In this document: in pieces, positions 1 through 5,899 of the stretch
How positions within the stretch are numbered: position 1 is the stretch's first letter
How the letters are laid out: every line of letters starts with the position of its first letter
NCBI GenBank assembly: GCA_903867285.1
Contig: CAIPQX010000032.1
Span: forward strand, 1 to 7,159
Direction of reading: 5' to 3'
From: an uncultured Actinomycetes bacterium
Lineage (GTDB): Bacteria > Actinomycetota > Actinomycetes > Nanopelagicales > Nanopelagicaceae
Length of the DNA stretch: 7,159 nucleotides
Notes under the pieces: generated by a model
The model's database searches: none
Told to the model about the DNA's origin: nothing
The model's input: only the letters and a program-made list of their open reading frames with translations
Program-made: the position numbers and the translations under genes

Positions 1-1017
1 CGCTTTCTCGATGACGCGATTGAAATTGATGTAGACGCGCTCTTTGATGGCAAAGAGCTGTATATGGCTGGAATCATGGAGCACATCGAGGAGGCGGGAA
101 TTCACTCTGGGGATTCTGCGTGTGTGCTGCCCAGCATGTCACTTACCGATTCGCAGTTATCTGAGATTCGATTAGCCACGGAGAAGATTGCGCGTGGAGT
201 CGATGTTCGAGGACTAATCAATATTCAATTTGCCATCTCGCGTGCAGATGGGGTGCTTTACGTTTTAGAAGCCAATCCGCGCGCTTCGCGAACCGTTCCC
301 TTCGTCTCCAAGGCCACTGGGATTCCACTCGCCAAGGCTGCTTCACTCATTTCAATTGGGCGCACCATAAACGATCTACGTACCTCCGGTTTGTTACCAC
401 GCTCTGGGGATGGAGTTCCCTTCGGCGTCTGCGTCAAGGAGGCGGTCCTACCTTGGAACCGCTTCCGTCGAGTAGATGGAACCGGAGTCGATTCTGTGCT
501 GGGTCCTGAGATGCGATCAACCGGTGAAGTTATGGGTATTGCGCAGACATTTGGTGAGGCCTACGCCAAGAGTCAGACCGCTTCCTTCGGTGCATTGCCC
601 ATGAGCGGAAATGTATTCATATCGCTCTCCGAAAGAGATAAGTTGGCGAGCGTGCAACCAGCCCGCGAGCTCACCGAATTAGGTTTTAAACTCTTTACGA
701 CGATCGGTACTCATCAACTCTTGGAGAAGAACGGGGTCCCATCCACGGTCGTTCGCAAGAATTCCGAAGCAGGTGATGGATTGTCAGCGGTGGATATCAT
801 CAATACTGGCCAGGTGGATCTCGTTATCAACACTCCCTTGGGGCGCGGAACGCGACATGATGGATGGCTGATCCGAACCGCTTCGGTGCAGCGGGGAATT
901 CCCATCATTACTACGATCGCTGGATTCAAAGCGGCTGTAGCCGGCATTACGCAGCTGAGCAAGAGCGAACCTTCGGTCCTCTCCCTGCAGCAATGGCAGA
1001 AATTGGTGGGCAGATGA
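1..1017 (+). CDS. carB: Carbamoyl phosphate synthase large subunit, C-terminal part (5' truncated by window)
   Basis: The reading frame is open from base 1, so this is the 3' part of a longer gene: 338 residues are visible of a family usually about 1,070-1,100 long. The protein makes carbamoyl phosphate from bicarbonate, ATP and ammonia delivered by the CarA glutaminase, the first step of pyrimidine (and arginine) synthesis in the cytoplasm. The visible part begins in the second ATP-grasp half: FLDDAIEIDVDALFDG, then EHIEEAGIHSGDSAC, then LEANPRASRTVPFVSKATG (from base 265), all strongly conserved CarB motifs carrying metal- and ATP-binding residues. From about base 607 the methylglyoxal-synthase-like regulatory domain follows (GNVFISLSERDK, INTPLGRG, DGWLIRTASVQRGIP); in known CarB this domain binds UMP or other effectors. 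The ATG at 64 is internal and not the start. The stop overlaps the pyrK start by four bases. Identification is firm. Confidence 0.97.
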   Translation, partial: RFLDDAIEIDVDALFDGKELYMAGIMEHIEEAGIHSGDSACVLPSMSLTDSQLSEIRLATEKIARGVDVRGLINIQFAISRADGVLYVLEANPRASRTVPFVSKATGIPLAKAASLISIGRTINDLRTSGLLPRSGDGVPFGVCVKEAVLPWNRFRRVDGTGVDSVLGPEMRSTGEVMGIAQTFGEAYAKSQTASFGALPMSGNVFISLSERDKLASVQPARELTELGFKLFTTIGTHQLLEKNGVPSTVVRKNSEAGDGLSAVDIINTGQVDLVINTPLGRGTRHDGWLIRTASVQRGIPIITTIAGFKAAVAGITQLSKSEPSVLSLQQWQKLVGR

Positions 1018-1862
1018 TTAACGCAAGAGCTGTTCAACTCTCAGCTGAGATTATTTCAAATAAGAAGGTAGGCGCATATCACCACATGGTCTTCGCGGTC
1101 GGTGAAGTAGCCGCCAACTGCCGTCCCGGAAATTTCGTCGCGATATCCGTAGGTGGAGCCAGCTCCTCTCTCGTACTCAGGCGCGCCTTTGCTATTTATC
1201 GCGCATCGCTGCGTTCCGATGGAATGGGCTTGCTGGAATTAGTTATTGCTCCGCAAGGCAGTGGAAGTAAGTGGCTAGTTGCTCAGGAGCCGGGGGATAG
1301 GGTCGACCTCATTGCACCGCTAGGGACTGCTTTTGGAATTCCCAAAGAACCAATCAATGCTCTGCTGGTTGGCGGTGGGTACGGCTCTGCACCACTCTTC
1401 TCGCTAGCCGAAACTTTGAAGGCGCGCGGCTGTCGCGTAGATATGGTCCTCGGTGCCAGTACCGCTGGCAAGATTTATGCACCACTTGAAGGTAAACGCT
1501 CGGTCAATTCTCTTACGATTACCACTGACGATGGAAGCGCGGGAATAGCTGGTCGCGTGAGCGATGTACTGCCGAACCTTATTGCTGAACATGAAGTAGA
1601 TGTGATCTACTCCTGCGGGCCGATGGCGATGCTAGAAGCCATCACATTGATTTCGCAGAAGGCGGATGTACTCCATCAATGCTCCGTCGAAGAGTCAATG
1701 GCCTGCGGCATTGGAGTGTGTATGACCTGCGTACTGCCGGTTGAAGGGGATGATGGAGTCATACGGATGACTCGCAGTTGTGTCGAGGGTCCTGTAATGG
1801 ACGGCAACAAAGTACTCTGGAACAAATCCCGTGAAATTCCAGATGGGGTGTGGGGCAAATGA
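1014..1862 (+). CDS. pyrK: Dihydroorotate dehydrogenase B electron-transfer subunit PyrK
   Basis: A 282-residue FAD and [2Fe-2S] protein that passes electrons from the FMN of PyrD to NAD+. Order seen: a ferredoxin-reductase-type FAD domain with RRAFAIYR at about residues 56-63; a nucleotide-binding part with LLVGGGYGSAPLFSLA at about 118-132; CGPMAML at 201-207; then the iron-sulfur segment ACGIGVCMTC with Cys231, Cys236 and Cys239, and Cys256 in SCVEGPV as the fourth ligand. That spacing is the PyrK pattern. The usual FAD motif is closer to RRPxS, so the Ala residues here are a mild deviation. I chose ATG 1014 because it makes a four-base ATGA overlap with carB, has a weak GGTGGG upstream, and gives a normal family length; the open frame upstream to 864 only reads through carB. 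It lies directly before pyrD, its partner. Identification is firm. Confidence 0.94.
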   Translation: MINARAVQLSAEIISNKKVGAYHHMVFAVGEVAANCRPGNFVAISVGGASSSLVLRRAFAIYRASLRSDGMGLLELVIAPQGSGSKWLVAQEPGDRVDLIAPLGTAFGIPKEPINALLVGGGYGSAPLFSLAETLKARGCRVDMVLGASTAGKIYAPLEGKRSVNSLTITTDDGSAGIAGRVSDVLPNLIAEHEVDVIYSCGPMAMLEAITLISQKADVLHQCSVEESMACGIGVCMTCVLPVEGDDGVIRMTRSCVEGPVMDGNKVLWNKSREIPDGVWGK

Positions 1863-2791
1863 GCATTAATTTCAGCACCTCCATAAGCGGAGCGTTCTTC
1901 GCCAATCCGATCTTCACCGCATCTGGTTGTGCTGGTTCAGGTAAAGAGTTATCTCACTTCTTTCCGCTCACCTCCCTGGGAGCAGTGGTCACAAAATCGA
2001 TCATGATTAAGCCGCGCAGTGGTCGCGCGACACCGCGTATGGCAGAGACCCCGAGCGGGATGTTGAACTCGATTGGGCTGCAAGGTCCAGGAATTGATCT
2101 CTTCCTTGAAAACGATATCCCCTGGTTACGCGAGCAAGGGGCACGAATCATCGTCAGCATCGCGGGGGAGAGCGTAGAAGATTATGCAGTTCTCGCGCGA
2201 AAGTTGCGCAACGTTGCAGGGATAAGTGCCTTAGAGGTCAACATCTCCTGTCCAAATGTGGAAAATCGTGGCCAAGTTTTCGCGTGCAATCCGGATACCG
2301 CTTCCGCCGCTATCGCTGCGGTGAGAAGAAATATCGGCGGTGAATTACCCATCATTGCAAAGCTCTCACCTGACGTTACAGATATAACGACAATTGCAGA
2401 GAGCGTCATATCTGCAGGCGCCGATGGCCTCGCGCTGATAAACACACTTCTCGGGATGGTCATCGATACCACTTCAATGGCTCCCAAGTTATCGCAGAAG
2501 ACCGGCGGTCTCTCCGGTCCAGCAATTCGTCCCATAGCAGTCCGCGCCATTTACCAAGTGCGGGCGGCCTTTCCTAAGATCCCAATAGTTGGAATGGGTG
2601 GAGTAACGAATGGGCGCGATGCCTTTGAGTTAGTACTTGCCGGCGCGAATGCAGTTTCAATCGGTACGGCTACATTTGGTAACCCAATGGCCGCCATGAC
2701 GATCAAGAACGAACTAGAGGAACTCTGTGAAGCACGCGGATTTACCTCATTTTCCGATGCAGTGAGTTACGCCCATAGAGTGGAGGCATAA
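1859..2791 (+). CDS. pyrD: Dihydroorotate dehydrogenase, class 1B catalytic subunit
   Basis: A 310-residue FMN-dependent TIM-barrel enzyme that oxidises dihydroorotate to orotate, the fourth step of UMP synthesis, in the cytoplasm. Class 1 is shown by the catalytic cysteine in NISCPN (Cys131); membrane-bound class 2 enzymes use serine and carry an N-terminal helix that is absent here. Other family marks are NPIFTASGCAG near the N terminus, MLNSIGLQGPG at about 68-78, IIAKLSPDVTDI at about 165-176, INTLLGM at 194-200, GGLSGPAIRP at 216-225 and a C-terminal FMN phosphate site around GMGGV and SIGTATF. Subclass 1B follows from the adjoining pyrK. The frame also offers GTG at 1850, but ATG 1859 makes a four-base ATGA overlap with pyrK and fits the family N terminus. 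No strong ribosome site precedes it, so coupling to pyrK translation is likely. It ends in a one-base overlap with pyrF. Confidence 0.95.
   Translation: MSINFSTSISGAFFANPIFTASGCAGSGKELSHFFPLTSLGAVVTKSIMIKPRSGRATPRMAETPSGMLNSIGLQGPGIDLFLENDIPWLREQGARIIVSIAGESVEDYAVLARKLRNVAGISALEVNISCPNVENRGQVFACNPDTASAAIAAVRRNIGGELPIIAKLSPDVTDITTIAESVISAGADGLALINTLLGMVIDTTSMAPKLSQKTGGLSGPAIRPIAVRAIYQVRAAFPKIPIVGMGGVTNGRDAFELVLAGANAVSIGTATFGNPMAAMTIKNELEELCEARGFTSFSDAVSYAHRVEA
2782..2786 (+). promoter_or_regulatory. Ribosome binding site of pyrF
   Basis: GGAGG lies four bases before the ATG at 2791, inside the last codons of pyrD. It is one of the best anti-16S matches at any gene start in the window and supports efficient initiation of pyrF at a TAATG stop/start junction. 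Confidence 0.75.
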
Positions 2792-3495
2792 TGGCAAAAG
2801 TTAAATCACCGATCATCTTGGCTCTCGATACCGATGATCTTGATACAGCAAAGAAATGGATCGAAACCACAGCCGGTAGCGTTGATGTCTACAAGGTGGG
2901 ACTCGAATTCTTCTTAAAGCATGGCGCAATAGGTCTGCGTGAATTGCGGACGATACGCGAATTCGAACTCTTTTTAGATCTTAAACTCCACGATATTCCT
3001 AATACCGTGGGTGGAGCGGTGCGATCAATTCGTGAACTGCAACCCCGTTTTCTTACCGTCCATGCCTCAGGTGGTTCATCGATGATCAGCGCTGCGGCGC
3101 AAGCAGCCCCTGAAATCGCAATCACGGCTGTCACCGTTCTGACCTCGTTAGATTCGGCTGAGCTCATCCGGATGGGAATTGATTCCGCTCCGTTAGATTT
3201 CGCCGTCACCCTCGCGCGCAACGCGGTTTTATCCGGGGCTCGCGCCATTGTCTGTTCCCCTTTGGAGGTAGCGGCAATTCGCCAAGCGGTGGGATCCGAA
3301 GTAGAAATCATTACTCCTGGGGTCCGTCCTGCAGATTCCACACTAGGAGACCAAAGTCGAACCATGACGCCGCCTGAAGCAATTGCCGCCGGCGCAGATT
3401 TCCTTGTTATCGGTAGACCAATCACCTCTTTCTTTGCACAATCTCCGCAGGCGATGCAGGAGAGAGCGCTGCAGATTTTGGAATCGCTCACTTGA
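2791..3495 (+). CDS. pyrF: Orotidine 5'-phosphate decarboxylase, short (type 1) form
   Basis: A 234-residue TIM-barrel enzyme that decarboxylates OMP to UMP, the last step of the pathway. Seen in order: LALDTDD near the N terminus (Asp12), VYKVGLEFF with Lys35, the catalytic array LDLKLHDIPNT with Asp63, Lys65 and Asp68, VHASGG at about 90-95, TPGVRP at 175-180 and GADFLVIGRPIT at 201-212 for phosphate binding. The length and DLKLHDIPNT version are those of the short form found in Bacillus and E. coli; the actinobacterial enzymes I know best (Mycobacterium, Streptomyces) are of a longer type of about 275-280 residues. ATG 2791 overlaps the pyrD stop by one base and has GGAGG in front. The stop overlaps the next start by four bases. 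Confidence 0.96.
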   Translation: MAKVKSPIILALDTDDLDTAKKWIETTAGSVDVYKVGLEFFLKHGAIGLRELRTIREFELFLDLKLHDIPNTVGGAVRSIRELQPRFLTVHASGGSSMISAAAQAAPEIAITAVTVLTSLDSAELIRMGIDSAPLDFAVTLARNAVLSGARAIVCSPLEVAAIRQAVGSEVEIITPGVRPADSTLGDQSRTMTPPEAIAAGADFLVIGRPITSFFAQSPQAMQERALQILESLT

Positions 3496-4367
3496 CACCT
3501 GTCCCTCCACCGCGGCTCTCCATAGAACAGAGACGTGCCGCTCTTGAGAAGGCAAAGCTCTCCAGGCAAGAACGCGCTGAGGTAAAACGCTTAATAACCC
3601 TAGGAGAGATGAATATATTTGATGCGATAAATGACCCACGTGAGTCGATTCGCCGCATGAAAGTTATTGAACTACTTTCAGCGCTCCCTGGTGTTGGCAA
3701 AGCGCGAGCTACTCTCATTATGGAGCGCAGAAATATCTCGGCTTCCCGTAGAATCGGCGGGTTAGGACATCTACAACTTAAGGCGCTGGGAAAGGAGTTG
3801 GCTGTGGCGAAAGTGGATCCGATCCGTGGAAAGTTGATAGTCATCTCTGGTCCAGGTGGCGTGGGCAAGAGCACCATCACCGCACAACTACGCAATGATC
3901 CAAGATTTTGGATAAGCGTCTCAGCCACCACTCGGGAACCTCGACTGGGAGAGCGCGATGGAATCGACTACCTATTTCTTACTCCAGAGAAATTTCAAGA
4001 AATGATTGAGGTCGGTGAGTTTTTGGAGTGGGCCGAGTTCGCTGGGAACCGCTACGGAACCCCGCGCCATCCCGTTGAGGAGTGGCGAACTCTCGGCAAG
4101 CACGTCATTCTTGAGATAGAGATCGATGGAGCCCGCCAGGTTCGTACGCGGGAAGCGGGGGCAACCCTCATCTTTATAGCGCCCCCATCGTGGGAAGAGC
4201 TGGTCCGCCGCCTTACCAGTAGGGGTACGGACTCGCCGGAGCGGCGCGCCGCCCGCTTAGCTCTTGCTGAGGAAGAGATGGCTGCCGCTAGCGAGTTCGA
4301 TGCAATCCTGGTAAATGAGAGCGTCGAAGGGTTGATCGCGCAACTGGTATCCTTGGCGACTGCTTAA
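3492..4367 (+). CDS. gmk: mIHF-like DNA-binding domain fused to guanylate kinase
   Basis: One uninterrupted 291-residue frame. Residues about 8-104 match actinobacterial integration host factor (mIHF/sIHF): IEQRRAALEKA, then RQERAEVK, and the helix-turn-helix-like core ALPGVGKARATLIMERRNIS at about 64-83 followed by SRRIGGLG. That family binds and bends DNA as a nucleoid protein. Residues about 113-291 are guanylate kinase, converting GMP to GDP with ATP: P-loop GPGGVGKS at 120-127, SATTREPRLGERDGIDYLF at 144-162, EFLEWAEFAGNRYGTP at 176-191 and lid RLTSRGTDSPERR at 240-252. In Streptomyces and Mycobacterium these are two adjacent genes. The only upstream start is TTG 3492, in a TTGA overlap with pyrF and lacking a good ribosome site; the frame has no other start before residue 40. 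A strong internal ribosome site precedes GTG 3804 (residue 105), which could give a separate 187-residue kinase. Both domain calls are firm; a sequencing error is unlikely but not excluded. Confidence 0.94.
   Translation: MTPVPPPRLSIEQRRAALEKAKLSRQERAEVKRLITLGEMNIFDAINDPRESIRRMKVIELLSALPGVGKARATLIMERRNISASRRIGGLGHLQLKALGKELAVAKVDPIRGKLIVISGPGGVGKSTITAQLRNDPRFWISVSATTREPRLGERDGIDYLFLTPEKFQEMIEVGEFLEWAEFAGNRYGTPRHPVEEWRTLGKHVILEIEIDGARQVRTREAGATLIFIAPPSWEELVRRLTSRGTDSPERRAARLALAEEEMAAASEFDAILVNESVEGLIAQLVSLATA
3791..3806 (+). promoter_or_regulatory. Possible internal ribosome site and GTG start for stand-alone guanylate kinase
   Basis: AAAGGAG at 3791-3797 is followed after six bases by GTG at 3804-3806, in the frame of the fusion. 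The position is exactly the joint between the mIHF-like and kinase domains. Initiation here would give 187 residues, a normal length for guanylate kinase, with the P-loop about 16 residues in. The bases also encode Gly-Lys-Glu, so chance is possible; use as a start is inference. Confidence 0.5.
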
Positions 4368-4377
4368 CTGACGAATA

Positions 4378-4383
4378 GAGGGA
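4378..4383 (+). promoter_or_regulatory. Ribosome binding site of rpoZ
   Basis: GAGGGA lies five bases before ATG 4389, in the 21-base gap after the guanylate kinase stop, the longest gap in the window. The gap contains no hairpin or convincing promoter. Confidence 0.65.
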
Positions 4384-4388
4384 CACAC

Positions 4389-4679
4389 ATGTCTGCTGAA
4401 CTTACCGATGGAATTACCCATCCTTCGATCGATGAACTTCTCGATGCTGCTGGATCTAAGTACAGCCTCGTTCTCTACGCTGCAAAGCGGGCGCGCCAGA
4501 TCAACGCTTACTACTCCCAATTGGGAGAGGGCTTGCTTGAGTACGTAGGACCGCTAGTCGAAACCTATGTGCACGAGAAGCCACTTTCAATCGCACTCCG
4601 CGAGATTAATCAGGGCCTTCTCACCATTGAGAATCTAGAGCCTGTCGCTGAGACCACGAGCTCAGAAGTTTCTGCTTAA
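4389..4679 (+). CDS. rpoZ: DNA-directed RNA polymerase omega subunit
   Basis: A 96-residue protein matching actinobacterial omega along nearly its whole length: GITHPSIDELLDAAGSKYSL (residues 8-27), then AAKRARQINAYYSQLGEG (31-48), LEYVGPLVET (50-59) and KPLSIALREINQGLLT (64-79). Omega helps fold the beta' subunit and assemble RNA polymerase; in proteobacteria it also forms part of one ppGpp site. AAKRARQI and the ALREI helix are the beta'-contacting core of the family. The tail after residue 80 is short, acidic and poorly conserved. It starts 21 bases after guanylate kinase with its own ribosome site, and ends 11 bases before coaBC. The gmk-rpoZ-coaBC order is standard for actinobacteria. 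Identification is firm. Confidence 0.97.
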   Translation: MSAELTDGITHPSIDELLDAAGSKYSLVLYAAKRARQINAYYSQLGEGLLEYVGPLVETYVHEKPLSIALREINQGLLTIENLEPVAETTSSEVSA

Positions 4680-4690
4680 CAAAGAAGAAG

Positions 4691-5899
4691 ATGTATCCGC
4701 GCGGGCGTGAAATCGTCCTCGGTGTATCCGGGGGAATTTCTGCCTATAAATCCTGCGATCTCCTACGCCGGTTACAAGATCTTGGTTTCTTAATTACCGT
4801 CATCCCTACTCGCTCGAGTCTCAATTTTGTGGGCTTATCGACGTGGGAGGCTCTCTCTGGACGCCCAGTTCCTACTGACCTGTGGAACAACGTTCATCAA
4901 GTTCCACATATCGCACTTGCAAAACAGGCGGACGCGATTCTCATCGCCCCTGCCACCGCAGATATTATAGCGAAGGTTGCTGCTGGTATCGCCGATGATC
5001 TCTTAACCAACATCATCCTTGCAAGCAACGCCCCATTGATCTTTGTGCCAGCGATGCATACCGAGATGTGGCTCAACGCGGCAACGCAAGCAAACGTTCA
5101 ACTTTTAAGAAGTCGGGGCCATCAGGTAATTGAACCTGACTCTGGAAAACTTACCAGCGGGGATGTAGGCGTTGGCCGATATCCAGATAGCTCGAAGATC
5201 TTGAACTGCCTGACGACGACTTTACAGAGTCGCGCTGATCTCCAGGGTCGGTCAATATTGATTAGTACGGGTGGAACTCGGGAGGCTATAGATCCGGTTC
5301 GCTACATCGGGAACAACTCCTCTGGCCGTCAGGGTTATGCCTTGGCGTATGCAGCGATTTCCCGTGGCGCAAAGGTCACTCTTGTTGCAGCCAACTCGGC
5401 GCTCGAGGATATAGAGGGAGTCGAGACCGTCCACGTCACAACAGCATTAGAGATGCAAGCAGCACTCGAAGCACACTTTGATAAGGCCGATGTCGTAATC
5501 ATGGCAGCTGCAGTCGCGGACGTTCGTCCCAGTGCATTTAATACAAGAAAGATTTCTAAGGACTATTTATCAGAGATCCCAGTAATCAAGAATCCTGACA
5601 TTACGAAGGAACTTTCGCAGCGAAAGAGCGCACAGATTATGATCGGCTTCGCGGCCCAGACCGCCGATTCAAGAGCCGAAGGTTTAGCACTTGCATCCGC
5701 GAAGATGCAGGATAAGGGGCTAGATATCGTTTATTTCAATGATGTCTCTGGCGGCGCGATCTTCGGCTCGGATAAGACTGCAGGAGTGATCTTGACCGCT
5801 GCCGGCGATACCTACGAATTTGCTTCAGGCCCAAAGATGACACTTGCCAACAAGATTCTAGATTTAGCCCGCGATAAGTTAGGTTATCCCAATGACTAA
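4691..5899 (+). CDS. coaBC: Bifunctional phosphopantothenoylcysteine decarboxylase / phosphopantothenate-cysteine ligase
   Basis: A 402-residue cytoplasmic enzyme joining two steps of coenzyme A synthesis: CoaB ligates cysteine to 4'-phosphopantothenate with CTP, and CoaC decarboxylates the product to 4'-phosphopantetheine using FMN. The N-terminal flavoprotein half (about 1-180) shows VLGVSGGISAYKS for FMN, catalytic His73 in VPHIALAKQADAILIAPATA, and PAMHTEMW at 120-127. The C-terminal half shows STGGTREAIDPVRYIGN (192-208), NNSSGRQG, MAAAVADVRP (271-280), KISKD, VIKNPDI, GFAAQT and the FNDVSGGAIFGSDKTAGVI segment. E. coli CoaC has PAMN and a cysteine in its substrate flap (ACGD); here they are PAMH and TSGD, which I recall as normal in actinobacteria. 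ATG 4691 lies 11 bases after rpoZ, preceded by a purine run rather than a clean ribosome site. The 3' end overlaps metK by eight bases. Confidence 0.96.
   Translation: MYPRGREIVLGVSGGISAYKSCDLLRRLQDLGFLITVIPTRSSLNFVGLSTWEALSGRPVPTDLWNNVHQVPHIALAKQADAILIAPATADIIAKVAAGIADDLLTNIILASNAPLIFVPAMHTEMWLNAATQANVQLLRSRGHQVIEPDSGKLTSGDVGVGRYPDSSKILNCLTTTLQSRADLQGRSILISTGGTREAIDPVRYIGNNSSGRQGYALAYAAISRGAKVTLVAANSALEDIEGVETVHVTTALEMQAALEAHFDKADVVIMAAAVADVRPSAFNTRKISKDYLSEIPVIKNPDITKELSQRKSAQIMIGFAAQTADSRAEGLALASAKMQDKGLDIVYFNDVSGGAIFGSDKTAGVILTAAGDTYEFASGPKMTLANKILDLARDKLGYPND

Noticed and set aside
864..1013. N-terminal extension of pyrK from ATG 864
   Set aside because: It would overlap carB by over 150 bases, adds 50 residues unlike PyrK, and ATG 1014 gives the normal length with a standard ATGA overlap.
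1850..1858. GTG 1850 as pyrD start
   Set aside because: Adds only three residues and a longer overlap; ATG 1859 matches the overlap style of its neighbours and the family N terminus.
3492..3526. Perfect TTGACA that could be a -35 box at the pyrF/fusion junction
   Set aside because: No TATAAT-like hexamer lies 16-18 bases downstream (GCTCTC there); the nearest CATAGA is 23 bases away. The bases are explained by the TTG start and pyrF stop.
2889..3569. 226-codon open frame on the minus strand across pyrF
   Set aside because: It is a mirror of strongly conserved pyrF and mIHF codons; the product is low-complexity, resembles no family, and has no ribosome site.
3488..3931. 147-codon minus-strand frame opposite the fusion gene
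   Set aside because: Ser/Arg-rich antisense translation of conserved coding sequence with no recognisable domain.
4368..4388. Gap before rpoZ as a terminator or promoter site
   Set aside because: Only 21 bases, with no inverted repeat and no promoter-like pair; the ribosome site explains its content.
4745..4750. TATAAA as a possible -10 box early in coaBC
   Set aside because: No TTGACA-like sequence at the right distance upstream, and it lies within conserved codons (SAYKS).
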